Assembly (NCBI GenBank): GCA_963930655.1
Contig: OZ005621.1
Location: forward strand, 9,411,001-9,475,000
DNA: 64,000 bases
Direction: 5' to 3'
Source: Myrica gale
Lineage: Eukaryota; Streptophyta; Magnoliopsida; Fagales; Myricaceae
The position numbers and the translations under genes are program-made. Of the stretch, positions 1 through 14,500 are shown one piece after another; positions within the stretch are counted from its first letter, which is position 1; every line of letters starts with the position of its first letter. The notes beneath the pieces were generated by a model. The model worked only from the letters and a program-made list of their open reading frames with translations, had not been told where the DNA came from and did not search any database.

Positions 1-318
1 GTTACAAAAGAAAATAAAGGTCCATTTCATATCATCTAAAAACACGAGTCAGCGTCAGTGTTCATTCTTCTCCAAATAATGTAATTATTCTTCAGAAGCC
101 ACATTTTCACTCTCCCAATTGTCCTATGATCAGTTTCCAATGTAGATGCCCCATAAAACAATTACATTATTGTAACAAAGCAGGACATAATGTAAAAGGT
201 CTCAACTTCGTATTTCATTCACTAAACACCCAACTTAAATCAAGCAGATGCTGAAGAAGCTCTACAAAAGAGAGACACGAGAGGACATAACATCTTGTAC
301 ATGGTTTGCTCACCTCTC
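1..318 (-). other. 3' UTR and downstream flank of the ATX gene
   Basis: This stretch follows the TGA stop of the methyltransferase gene, which is read on the minus strand. I see no further coding sequence that matches a known family and no canonical AATAAA in the gene's orientation. It is probably 3' UTR followed by flank, and the end of the transcript cannot be fixed from sequence alone. Confidence 0.4.
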
Positions 319-3300
319 TCATTCTCCTCTCCAATCTATTAATTCGCTGCGAGGCACATATAGTTTTGCCGCCCGCTCTTCCGATTCAATGTCATTCACT
401 ATACCCAGGCATCTTGGGAAGCCACAATAACATGCTAGTTGTTCATCAATAGAAAAAAATCTGGAGTATAAAGATACAAAGTCAGCACCTAATGAGAATA
501 TGAAAGAGAACAGCACACATTTGGCCATGAAGAAAACCTGTAATCATATGTGAGTTCCTCCCATCTTTTAATGTCTCTCTTTGCGAATATAATTATATGC
601 TCATCACCATTGACACTTATAACTCTTGAATAGCAATTTGGCTGCAAACAATAAAAAGCTTAACTTGCGGTGTTGTGTGCATATAAGTATGGTAGCCAAT
701 AATATCCTCCTGAAATATTTTATTATCAGAGTATGGCAGGCCACTAATCATATTCCTGCCCAACCAGGGGCCTAGGAGGAGATATCTTGATACGGTCCTG
801 ACTTTCAGCATGTTTGCAGAAACAGTCACGGATTATTACATGTAAAAGAGTATTTCAGTAGAAAAATAGTTCACAGGAGCAACAAACAGAATAACCAAAG
901 CAAAAGCAGATGTACGCACTTCACAAGAATGGTTAATGAGATGAGCAATGCTTCCAGCCCTTGTGGCATCAATGACTCGTCCATCATCAATCCGAAACAT
1001 ATAAGTTCCAGCACCCTGCATGAATAAAGGAACTCAACAACATTTGGAGTGCTTTTCAACATCCCTACGCTAAAACAGGAAACCGTTACCAAAACTAACA
1101 AATCTCTAGAAATGTCTTCCCTATATCTCTCAATGAACAAAAACATATCTTACACATACACAACTGTGCCTGTGCGCCACAGAGTGCCAAAATTAAATAT
1201 ACACAACTGCGCCTGTAAGACACCACGGAGTGCCGAAATCCAAAACTAATCAAGAGCAATAAACCTGATTGTGCAGTTCTTAAGATCAAAGAACACATAT
1301 ATAAGCATCCACACACAAACCAATCAAAGAGCACCAAAGGAACTAATGGAAAGTTACAATCAAATCCATAATTTATGATCCAACCAAACCAATCATAACT
1401 ACAGCCACATCCTTGAGCACAACAATATATTATGTAACAATATATTCATATTTACCAGCTATACATTGATAATCATTCTATATAAAAGGGAACAATGCTT
1501 CAGAATAAAAAGTAAATTGAGAGCAATTCCTAAAGGATTCCAACCTGAAGTTTAATTTATATAAAGTTAAATGAAACTGTCTAAAGCGATATTAAAAAAG
1601 CAGTTAAGCATTAAATATACAGTAAATGAGAGGGGAGATAGATTTTTTTTTTGATAAATAAGCCAATCTCATTAGAATAAGTGAAAACAATACAAAAGTT
1701 ATACCGCAACCACTAATCCAAACAAGCAAGAAAACTGAGAAAATCGTCTAAGTCCACAAAAGGGCATGCAAGCACAGAGCTAGCCCAACAGAAAAGAGAA
1801 GACAACAATACACCCTGCAATCTAACGAGGGATAAAGAACTATCTTCAAAACAGCGACTATTACGCACCCGCCAGAGACACCACCAAATACAAGCCGGTA
1901 TCAATCGCCAGATAACCTGCCACCACAACACACCTACCACCGTCTCCGGCATGACCCAATGAAAGTTCACAATACAAAGCACATGAGACCACAACCCGCG
2001 AGCTAACGGGCAATGCAGTAAAACATGGTCAACCGACTCCCCATCACATCTACATAAGAAGCACCATTCCGCAACATACAAGCCCCTTTGACGAAGATTG
2101 TCAGTAGTTAAAATCTTCCCAAGTGAAGCCTCCCATACAAAAAAGGAAACTCTATACGGACACCAAGACCTCCAAATGCCCCTCCACGGGAAAGGCACAG
2201 AGGCCCCACCCGAAAGCGACACATACGTAGACTTGACCGAGAACACCCCTCCCTTTGCACCCAAGAGAGGGGAGATAGATAGATAGAGTAAGAGGGAGAG
2301 AGAGAGAGCACTAACACGGTTAATGCACCTATCAATAGGTAGAAACATAGAACTGTGTTTGGGAGTTTCGAGGGGGAGAAGAAGAGAATAGAGGAGACTA
2401 AGAAGATAGTTATCCATTCCTTCAGTTTGGATGTTCGTAAAACTAGAAAGGACAACAAAGAAGATAGTAGTCTCATGACAGTTGCAGTTGCAGAGCAAAA
2501 AGAAAGAAGAGGCTAAGATATCTTGTCAATTGATGGTAGAAAGATAAAAGTGACAAGCCTAAGCAAGAACCCAAACAAGGGGAACAGGCTCCTAATCCCT
2601 TATTCCATCCTTTCCTATCTTCTGCCTCCATCCCCAAAAATGTTAAGCCATTCCCCCTTAACAAAGCTGAACCTCAAACTTACAACAGCAGTTAGGATTC
2701 CCCAATCAACAACACAAGGACCATATGATTGGCTTTCCCTCGATAGACCAAAGCAGCAATTCTGCAACCCAACCCCCATTAGTTGTACAGAGTCAAAAGT
2801 ACTTCTGAGCAGTCCCATTACGAGATTAACCATAAATGAACTTAAGGTACCCAAAGTTTTCCCCAAGTGAATAAATTTCAGTCATAAAGTCCGAATTTTC
2901 CTTACATCCCCCAGGACTGGTAACTCAAAGAACATTTCATGGGCACTGCAACTTCTGCAGGGCATCAAGTAGCAAAGACTTGTGAACTGTATCATCAACA
3001 AGTTTAACCACTATCCATTAACTCCTACAGGTCAAACACTTCATTGCATCGGAGCTTGAGGTTCACTTCTACATAAACTATTCAAAGTAAAGAAATACTC
3101 CCACAACAAACAAATAATACAGCACAAGTGGGAGTAACCAAACTGAAGTCACACAAGTCAAAACTCAACAATTATGTAGTTTCCAATTTGGTAAACCTTC
3201 ATCATACTGGCGAGTATATAAATTATAAGGTTTATAAGTCGCTTAAGCCCCTCAGTGGCAGGCCGATCTAAAACAAAAGGTGTAATGTCATCATGGCAAC

Positions 3301-5541
3301 GTCTTTGGGGCCAACTACTAAAGGCTGACACCTGGTTAGAATAGCTAAATACCATAATGCAAGTATACCAATGCTCACACCAATTACTAAATCAAACACT
3401 TACCACCAAGGAATTGTATATAAAGTGCTCTCTCCTATCAGCTACAGAAGGTCTAACAAGTTCACCAGTATATTCAACCACCTACAGGAAATAAATTCCA
3501 TTCATCATCGCAAATTCATAACACCTTTAAATAGGATCATAATAAGATATAATGACAAGCAGATTTCTTTACCATGTCTCCCGCTCTATGAGGATGCTTT
3601 GCAAAGATGCCAAATCCATGGATTCCTGATTTTCCTATTGTCAAGAAACAGCAGCAGCAAAAACCAAAATAAGAGAAATGCATAAAGTAATAACATGCTT
3701 TCTTAACGTTACCTACATGTATACCAAACATTGTACATGCGTGTAATTGTATTGGAATACATGCATAGGGATGTGTTTGCATATGTTCATTACCTAGCTC
3801 GTCCCCGCATATATATCCCTAATAACTATAACACAGCACCAAAAATTCCATTACGACACAATTTCTTAGGTAATACAAAAGGTAGAAATGCATGTGTTCA
3901 AAATTCCAGAAAGTGTATCTGCAAGCAGAAATCATTAACTAATGCTCAGAACTCAAGCAAACTTGTGCAAGTGAGAACATACACAAACTTAAGAATTAGG
4001 AAAACTAAGCTTGCATTTAACTGTTTTAATTTCCTATGGTTAATAGAACAATAATTGCCTAAGAATTGGGCCAACTAGAACAGGACAAGTCTGTGAAAGA
4101 AATAATAGCTTTATGACTGATAAAAATAACTAAGGAAGCCCCTAGTCTTTCAACTTTTTTGACAGTATTCAAGTATGATTGGTTATGACCTAGGCCATCT
4201 CCCAATTACAATGAAGCACACCTGCAAGATTCAGCAGTATTGACAACATGGAGCCTCACATTTCAAGAAAATAAAATTGATTCCATGGCATTGTCTACAA
4301 TAAGAAAAAGTACTTGCAGCTTAGGTGGCAGCCAAACACCAGTATGGCAGAAGTATAATTTACAGAATTCTTTTTCCAATATAGAATAGAAATTACTTAG
4401 TGCTATGCCTTGTGATAATGTACAACACCCATGGCACAGTAAGATGCACACAACTCTCATCTTGACAGAATACATTAAATAACTATAACCTTTGGAGAGT
4501 GAGAGCCTCAATAGCTTGAAAGAGAAGTAATTTAGGAAGAATATAGACGTCTTTAACCCAAGCCGAACAACTGAACGTATTTCTAACAAATGATTAAGGA
4601 AAGAAAGGCATATACCACTTGCTTCAATCATAAAAGGGGGGGGGAAGTAACACTTAAAAAAAAAATATTTTTGGTCATTAAAAAGTTGGAAAATTTCAGT
4701 CATTAGGCGGAAGATAAGCTATCTATAATGTGCTTATGCACTATCTCAAGTACAGGTCAGCAAGATTCATTCAAAAATGAAGATGGCAGTCCATTGATGC
4801 GTTTGAAAGTTTGCCAAAACCAACACCAAGTCTCACCAAATGCGAGTCTCTTTCGAAAAGACTCTCTCATGTATCTATATTTTTCAGCCATAGAAAGTAT
4901 GTTGTTAGGAGCATCAAGCTGAGAGCTTTTCAGCCTCTGAAGGGTGGAAGAGAACTTAGAACCAGTGAATCCATTGGAAGGGAGTGTGTTTCCTGGAAAC
5001 GTGTGTTGACCATAACCACCAACTAAGTAGGGCTGGTTCTGTACAAACAATCGCTTCAAGGAAGCAGCAGCAAGGGCTTCTGGTTCTTTCCGTCCCCGCC
5101 TACCAAAGTAATTGTAGGGTTCTGCCAAAGGATGGGAAAGTAAGATTACAAACCAAAAAAAAGTGGTCGTAAACCAACAACGCTAAAAACCGTAATAACC
5201 AAGTGTTTAAGGCCAATTCAACAGAAGAAGTTTATGGAACATGCAGAAGTAAGTTAATGAGAAATAGACGCAGCAGCAGTGGAAGCCACAGTTGAAGGTA
5301 AAATGTGCTAATTAGAAAACTTGGGCCTCGCCTAAAATGATCCATCACTTTGATGGCTGGATGGCAAAAAGAATTTCCAAACATCCATTTAACAACCACA
5401 GTGTCAGAAAAACAATAAGACCAACAGTCCATGGAGTGAAAGTTTAACTGAACCTGAATAAAAACTGATGCAGTTACAAAGCCATAGTTATTACTGATTT
5501 CATGCAATGGTACATGAAACCTGGAAGCAGGCAATCAGAAC

Positions 5542-5587
<46 letters not shown>

Positions 5588-8500
5588 CTATTTGACAACA
5601 TGGAGAAGGAACTGGTCACAAGAGCCCCATAATCACAATTACAACCGTGTGTTCATGGGTCCCCCAGGATAGTGGGGGGGGGGGAGAGAGGGGTGAGAAA
5701 ACAATTTGTGAAGTGTGTGCAGCAACAGAAATGTATGATGGCATACCACTGCGTGCACAGCCAGATGGATTAGGTGAGGGTGTATATTCTGAATACTGAT
5801 GAGCAACTCGCTCAACGCGTTCATCAGCAGTTGGACGCTCATTAGAGGGTTGCCTATGCTTCTTGCAGAAGGATAGCAAACGGATGCACTGGTCTTCTTC
5901 ATCATCATCCACAGCCAGCAGAAATAGTCTGTCCTCATCCTCAAGCTACATGATCACATCAATGCCGAAATAAATAGATAAACAGATCCAAAAGACTCTA
6001 TGAGAAGCATCTCCACTAATGTAATAGAAAGAGGAGAATCTACCTCAACACACAAACCAGCAGCACGGGCACAAAGTGGATGATACGCCGCATAACAAGT
6101 ATTGTTTGAACACTGCCCAAAATTGCCATTTAGAAAGAATCCATAATCAGAAATGAGTACGGAAGACCACAAACGTAAAACAAGTTTTTAAGGATATAGA
6201 TTCTCTTCTTTCACTTTAAAGTAGGTGGATACCGATCACAGTTATATTTCAATATTAGGGCCTTCTTTGTGCAAAATTATTATTCTAGTAAGAGCAGATT
6301 GCCATTTAAAACATATAGACGAATAGGTGTAGCAGACAATAATCAAGCACATTAAGTTTTTTCCTGACCATAGAACACAACAGTAGATTAAGTTGCTCTC
6401 CCCCAATATGCTGCTAAGAGATCTACAGCCACATAGTAGAAATCAAGATCTTGTTCCAGAAGAATATATTATTTAAAAGCACAAACATTTATCTCCGAAG
6501 AGTTCAGATTTTTTTTTTGATAAGTCTGAAGAGTTCGGATTATGTCTCGAGAGTTGTTTAAATGGATGATCCAGGCTGAGAAAGGCATCTCAACAGTTGA
6601 ATCCTGGATGTAATGTTCGGGCAAGGAGTGTTTCTTTCATTTTACCTCATCCATATGTACTGGGGTTTGGTCTCTCTCTCCTATATTAACCTCCATGTGC
6701 AGAGTGAAACTTTGGCACATCACATAGGTTCTTTTCCTACATCAGTTGCATGTTTAGAACATATTTACATAATTTGTGCAATCCAGAGTAAGGATGCTAA
6801 CAGTTTTGAAGCTCTTTGATCCATCACATGAAAACATCACTTAAGGAAGGGCCTTCATATGATACTATTAAAACAAGCATATCTGAGAATTAAAAACGAA
6901 ACAATCCAAGCAACAACAACGAAATTTACGTTTTCAGTGGAGGACTTTTTTTCCTTTTCCTTTGTTGGTAAGTATTAAGGGATGTTACCATGACACAAGC
7001 CACTAAACGTGAAATGGATAGGATTGGAATTCAGTCCTGCTCTGATCAGGAAAATGAACTTACTTGAATGCAAGCTCCATAAGATACACCACAGATGCTA
7101 CATAACAGCTTCCAGCGGTCCTGTTTAAGCACACAAATACATAAACAAACAAAAAAGGACAGTACAGAAGTGGCAAAAAACCTTTGCTGAAGCCAGAAGA
7201 GTTCACAACAGCAATTCACTTAATCTTAACAGAAACGATAATAAAGCTCTCTTTCTTAATTAAAAAAATTTAGGCAATGGGAATATGAAAACACATGCAA
7301 CACGATGAGAGAAATACCTTATTGATTCTACTTAGCCCATCAATAGGCTCCATCCTTTTGATATCAGATAAGCAAGTTTCTGCAGCATAAGCAGTAGTTA
7401 GAACTTGAAAAATAAATTATCTGCATAACCACAAATGAGAATCAAACACTCACGAACCAGGTATCCATATTGCACAAGCAAGGTGAGCCCAGCGACCATC
7501 AGTTGTCAGCTTCATTGCACCCCCTGAAATGAAAATAATTTTACAGATTCAATCTTGCATGGTCCATGCCATTACATAAAGGTAGTTCTAACAATACGAA
7601 ATTACCTATAACAGGACAGAGGCAGCAAGGTGGAGCAGGGTTGGGAGCCCCAGGTCGACATAAGTTGCATAACCACAGCACTCCATTAAGAGGTTCGAAT
7701 TCTCCATAGCATCTAGCATGGACCTAACCAAACAGAAAAGGCAAAGAGAAGTTGTACAAACATCAGCACTTCTGGCAAAACATAAGGAAGCAACCACAAA
7801 ATGAGTAAGAATTTTTTTTTTGATAAGTAAGTTAAGCTTTATTAATAGAAGAAACAAAAGAGAAGGAAAACCCAACACCGCATTAGCCCAAAGAAAAAGA
7901 GATTGCAACAAAAAACCCCTTAAACTATCCATTGACAGCTCCGTATCTTCAAAGCATTTATTGTTCCTCTCCCTCCACAAGTTCCACCAAATACATGAAG
8001 GAATCATCTTCCACACTACCAAAGCAATTGGGTCGTCAAACTTCTTTTTTCCAACACCTCAACACATCAATCACCCTCCTAGGCATAACCCAAGAGAGGC
8101 TCAAAATGCACAGCATGTACGACCACAACCCTCTAGCCACTGAACAATGAAGAAAAAGGTGATCCATCGACTCCCCATTGCTTTTACAAAGGTAGCACCA
8201 ATCAATCAAGCAAAAGTTTCTCCTTAAGTTGTCAATAGTCAAAACTTTCCCATGAACAGCCTCTCATAAAGATTATGTACATCAATTTGACAGAGAAGAC
8301 TCCATTTTTGGAACCCCGCCAACAATCCGCCACCATCACATCTTGGCACTGGGCTAAAGAGAATAATAAAGGGAAAGCTAACCTCAGAGGTCTCTCACCA
8401 CACCAATAATCATGCCAAAAACGACAAAATGAGTAAGAAATTAACCCTAAAAAAATGAACAAACTGAAAAGGCAGATAAAGAATTGATGGAGCCAACAGC

Positions 8501-11500
8501 ACAGACCAACAAATTTGTTTGCCTAACTGTAGATATGATCTTTTTGTAGATAATTATAACTTACACTTGTGTGTGATGGAAACTACAACCTCATCCTCCA
8601 ACCCTTGCTTATAGGGAGGAGATGCAGTTAGGTTGACAGACATTGGCACTAACACCAGATACAATAGCAACAATTTATAATACAACGATCAACTGCCACA
8701 CTTATAATCATGATATCCCATGCATCAGAGAAACAAACAAAGAGGCCCTTACCATCATTCTGCATTTATCACATTGCAGGAACAGATTGTTTTCATACTC
8801 CTGGATACAAGAGAACGTCAATCAGCCAAACCATACGACATACAGCAACCAAATCATAAAAAAGTCAAGCAGAAAGGGAAAATTGAATAGAGTGGGAATG
8901 AAGGGAAAGGGTATCCCCACCCAAAAAGAGGCAATATATCACCTCTAATTGTGGAACACAATTTCCATCTTGTATAAAAAAGAGTGGCAATGAGAAATCA
9001 TGCAAAATAAATTTGGTTTTCACCTCATCCATGTGGCAAACACTGCACTTGTCAAGGTCTTTCCAATCAACACGAACAGGTCTGTACCCAGCAGACGGTT
9101 CTTGATATCTTCTAGAGGCTAACTTACAGAAAGAAAATTTTGCAGAAAGTCTAGATTTAGATAATCCCTGTCAAAAAGTTTCAAGATGTTACAACAACAA
9201 ACGGTCACTTTTGCCAGCTAATGATTACAAGAGAAGTATTGACAAAGCAACAAGAAAGATCCATCCATTTAGAAAAGTGACTGTTTATGTATCATTATTT
9301 CTTGCCATAAGAATTCATGCCAGAGATCAGTAGAACTACAGGAAATAATTGAATTATTCCTAGACCAAATCAACTGATGCATGGCTTCCAATAAACTGCA
9401 TAAGCGGAACCTAACATTAATCAAGAAATCATGAAGGTGTTCAATTTAGACATCATGCTCAATCAGTATATGTTAGTCAGATTGCAAAGACACACCTCTT
9501 GACATGACTCCTCACAACAATCGGCAACTTGACGTAAGATAGTTGCAAAGTTCTGATAGAGATTTCAAACTGTGATATTGTTCAATTTAGGTATCTTATT
9601 GAACAAAAATTGTGATATTGAATGATTGCCAGATTCCTGAGAGGGTTAGGGAATTACATTCTGGAAAATGCAAACCCATTTGGGGGTGTGTTCGCTGTCC
9701 AAATCCCTAAATTTATTTGCCAATCCCAGATTCAAAGAAGAAACGACTGGTTCAATCTTATATAAAAGAATGAAACAAGAAAGATTTGTTCTCCTCTTCA
9801 TTCTGGGGGGTTGGGTCTTCGGAGATTGTTGGTGTTTAACAAAACTTTGTTCGGGAAATAATTATGGCGTTTTGCCACTGAAAGGGATAGTTTATAGAGA
9901 GTTCTTATTGCAGCGAAGTTTGGCACAATGGGGGGTGATTGGATCTTTTTGCTTTCCCGAGGTTCTTGTGGGGTGAGTTTATGGAAGCATATTCGGAAGG
10001 GTTGGGATACATTTGCTACCCATACTCGGCTTGTGGTGGGTAATGGGTGTAGGGTGAGGTTTTGGCATGATGTTTGGCGTGGAGATATACCTCTTCGGTG
10101 TTTATTTCCAATTGTGTTCTCCTTGGCTAGGCGTAAGGATGGGATGGGGGCAGATTTTTTGTCATCTGATTCTATTTCTTTGGTTTGGGATATTCAGTTC
10201 CTGAGATATGCAAATGATTGGGAAATGGCGGCATTTACAGCTTTCTTTTCCACTATCTACACTATGATTCTTCGTCGAGATAGTGAAGATAAGTTGGTTT
10301 GGAGGGGAGCTAAGGATGGTGTTTTCACTGTGAAAGCATATTATTCCTCTATTTCTGGTGGTACGTCACAGTTGTTTCCTTAGCGTGGGGTTTGGCAGAC
10401 TAAGGTACCTGTGAGAGTTTCGCTTTTTTGTATGGGAGGCTACGCATGCTTGAAACTTGACTATTGATATCTTCGGAGCAGAGGCGTTTATGTTACGGAT
10501 TGGTGTTATTTATGTAAGAGGGATAGTGAGTCCGTCGACCATGTTCTATTGCATTGTCCTATGGCACGCTCAATTTGGGCGTACGTTTTTCGCATTTCGA
10601 ATATTAATTGGGTAATGCCAGCAAGGGTGTTTGATGTGTTGCTATGTTGGGGGAGAAAGTTTAAGGACCCTTTGGCTAAGGCAATTTGGAATATGGTCTC
10701 ATCTTGTGTTTGGTGGTGCCTTTGGAGGGAACGAAATAGTCGGTGTTTTGAGGATCTCGCTTCATCGGTGGTTCATTGGCAGGGTGCTGTTATGCACTCT
10801 AAGTGGATTCAGTACAATCTTTGTACTGATTTGACTCTTTATTTCTTTCAATAAATTGATCTTATAAAAAAAAAATCTAAATGATACTCGATTCAATAAC
10901 ATACACAGAATAAAACATCTCATCTAATTTGAATATTTTTTCTTTTCAGAATGATAGGATATTTAATTTGATCCACACACAGAATAAAAGTCTGATTACA
11001 TTGTTATTTCATCGTTCTGAAATAGTAGAGACTAGAGTACTAATAAGATCTAATACCAAATGTAGAAAAAGCTAACATCCCTCTCAATCTTCCTTAGATT
11101 TCTTCATGCAACTGATATAGCACTAATTTTTCCTTGAATAGCTGTCTCGTGATGTTTTAATTTTCTTTGAGTTAACATGCCACACATATAATAGAAACAA
11201 CTTAAAGCATTATAGCGTAAGTGCTTCTCAAGTGTCCCAACGTAGAATCAATTTGGACCATGACCGCAAGTAGCAAACCAACTAAGCCTACCCCAATCAA
11301 ACAGTGTACCAAGCACAAGAGCACAATACCTTTACCACAATCCCAAACGCATCATGTTCAAAGCAACTTTGTCCACAATTACAGATGTTAAACTAATATC
11401 AGGGGGAAAAAGGTGAACAAAGATTACAGAACTCTTTAACATTAATTAGAGAAATATATGACTGAAATTTCAAAAATCTAATTTTACAGGCCAAAAACAA

Positions 11501-14500
11501 CTATAATTAAACAGAAAGGCAGCGACACTTCTGGATATTGACTCATTACTAGACACAGACAGCAAATATCTAGTTGACAAGGGAGCAAACGGAGTCTAAG
11601 TACAAATAAAGAAAATTCATGGGCAATATTATTTAATGGTATACCTTTATAAGGTTCATAACTTCAGGATTGGAGAAACCAAACATATCAGAACCAGATT
11701 TATAGATTCTTTCTCCTCCAGCACCAGCACTTGAACAATCAGAGCTACTTGTTTGTACTTTTTTCATCCTTTTGTATATTTTATTCCAGCAGTCAGATGG
11801 AGTGGATCCTTTGAACTGAAAAGTAAAAAACGAGGAAAAATCCATAACCACATATTATATGCATGCATGTGTTTGCACATAACTATGTGGTAATGCAAGG
11901 AGAAGCAAACATGCACAAGGACATGGAAAAACGGAAAAGAAACAAACAAAAAAAAATTATGCTTTGGCCAAATGCAAAGAGACGTGACTACTAAAGAAGG
12001 GGTTAGTGCAAAATGCTAATTGAATCAGATGAAAAAGAAAATTTTACACGAAAACACATCAATGTCAACTTAAACATACATTGGAGAATTTCCTGTCATC
12101 TTCTACCCATTTAAAAAACCCTTTTCCCACAGTACCACCCACACCAAGAACATATCCAAGGTGATTGTCTTGCTAAACATGTGAAAATGCGTTCACAGTT
12201 GCGCATAGTCCACTATTTAGTTCTGAATTAAAAGAAAATCCTCAAATTCTAAAACAGCTAATTCACCGATCCAATAGCACATCTAAAGTCATCATTTATG
12301 CATGGGGAAAACATGAGTTACGAGATAGGATAACCATGTGAAGAAAGGCAAAGAAATAAGCATGCACAATGTCAAAAACTCAACAAAAGTGTTGAGAGTA
12401 AATTAATTAAGAAATATACATTCATTTAGACACATTGCACACTAACCTGATCTCCATTATCTAATGTCACTCTGAACAAAGGTCGAAACTTCGAGTCGGC
12501 ATCTCTCACCACTTCCATCTTATACAAGGCACACACGCTTGGATCTGAACCCCTCAGAAATTTTTTTTTTTGATAAGTAAGCCAATCTTATTAATAAGGA
12601 AAAACAAAGATACAAAACAACGGAATCAACAGTACAAAAGACTATACTGAAAACCCCTAACATAAGCAAGCAAGAAAGCTAAGAAAATCCGAATAACCCG
12701 AAAAAGGAGGACCCAACATCACATTAGCCCAAAGAAAAAGCGGAAATCTGAACCCATTCAGAATCAAAAGTGGAAATGTTATGGAACTGACAAAACGATT
12801 AAGATGACTAGAGAAACTTTAAGCATGATTTATGGTGATACACTGACAAGCGAAAAACATATTAAGGGGTCATTAAGATGTTCTACCAGTTATTGAAGAA
12901 AACTTCCTCAAAGCAGTATATCCTTCAGGCCAAATGAATTTCTCATCCTGGAAATATTCTGAGTCCTTGACCATCTTTCCTGCAACAATGTTTCATATGC
13001 TCATGAGCGGAATAATTGTCTCGAAACCCCATCAGTCAAATTATCAAATACTCTTTTCCACATGTGTTTTGCCTATTAATAGTAAACTAGAAGATCCCGA
13101 AGGCGCAATATACAGATTAAAGAAAAAACTAAGCAGGTATTATATTTCCCATCTGAAGCTGACAAAGCAAAAAGGTAAAAGAATGACGATGATGCCATGT
13201 CCTCAGAAAATTCAACTTTCAACTCCCTAAACCAAGGTCTTAATGACAACCCCATAATCTTAAACGTGGGTACGAAAATTTGGCCGAACGCCTGAAATGA
13301 ACTTGCTTATAGAATATCCAAACTTATAGAAGGAGCAGTTCAAAAACTACAGAGAATTACCAAGGCTCATAATTTTCAAATCCCCAATAACATAGGGAGA
13401 AGTTCCAAGGCCCTCTCCTGCTCTCTCATTCCCAGTGTCTTCTATGCAATCCTCACTTGTATCTGTACTCCCTCCATCATCATCACTTGCACTTCCGTTA
13501 CCAGTTGTAATTCCATTTTGCAGCTGTAGCATTCTTCTTGGAAGCTTTTGTACACTCAAATACCTTATTAAAGACACAGTATTGAAATAACTGACATCTC
13601 AAGTGAAACAGGGCCTAGGGAACTCTTTTGATTAAAATAGCATACAGAATAGAAACTGAAAATGCTCAAGAAAAGACTTGTCATTGAATCCCATATACTA
13701 AAGCTGTAATAGTACTCTAAAGCCCAAAAAAAATTTATTTGTTGCAATAACTTGTGGCAAGATATAAAGTATGCTAGGCCAATGAGAGTATCTTGACAGG
13801 AACATGGAGTAAATAACAAATAAAGATCTATTAGCCCAGCATTTTGTATCCTAAAGCCCAACAGTCGTCTTGTCAATCATAATAAGTTGTCATTTGATAG
13901 AAGGCAAGTCCATAAGGCAGCCATCAATGGAAAGGAAAATAACTCACAAAACTTACTTCCAATGTTTAAATACATATCACAACCTATTCAACCCGCAATT
14001 ACATATAATAGTTCACAAGGACAGAAGCACAAGGATACAATATGAACAATACAATAATCTCAGAGAAGATCTTTGACGTAAGCATGCCCAAGTTTAAGAA
14101 AATATGCTATGAAACAAGCATGATTTTGGAGATATACTGTAAAAAAAACCACATAACTGAGTCTAATTTCTGAAAATTCTAAAGCAGGCATGTCAATATA
14201 GTGTAACGAAAGATGGAGGCTTGTATGAAAAAATCTAATCACATCAGTTAAGCCGAAATGTGCTCCCTATAAAGACTAACATTTTTGCTTCTTCCAAGCC
14301 ACGAACGAAACGAGGCTTCTTGCACTTCAGGTGGAAAGAAGAAAGGAGTCCCTTGAGAAATGAGATAACCTGTTTCACTTTAATCCTGGATAACGACAAG
14401 AAAACCGCTATGAAGTCAGCTTAAAAGAGCTAATTTCAATATATGCCTTGTGCTATAACTTTTCATATTCCAGGAAAACACAACTTGCTGTCAACTTGAA

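Noticed and set aside
9928-10854. Plus-strand ORFs that look like novel cysteine/tryptophan-rich proteins
   Set aside because: They are frames of the LINE reverse-transcriptase C-terminus and zinc-binding region.
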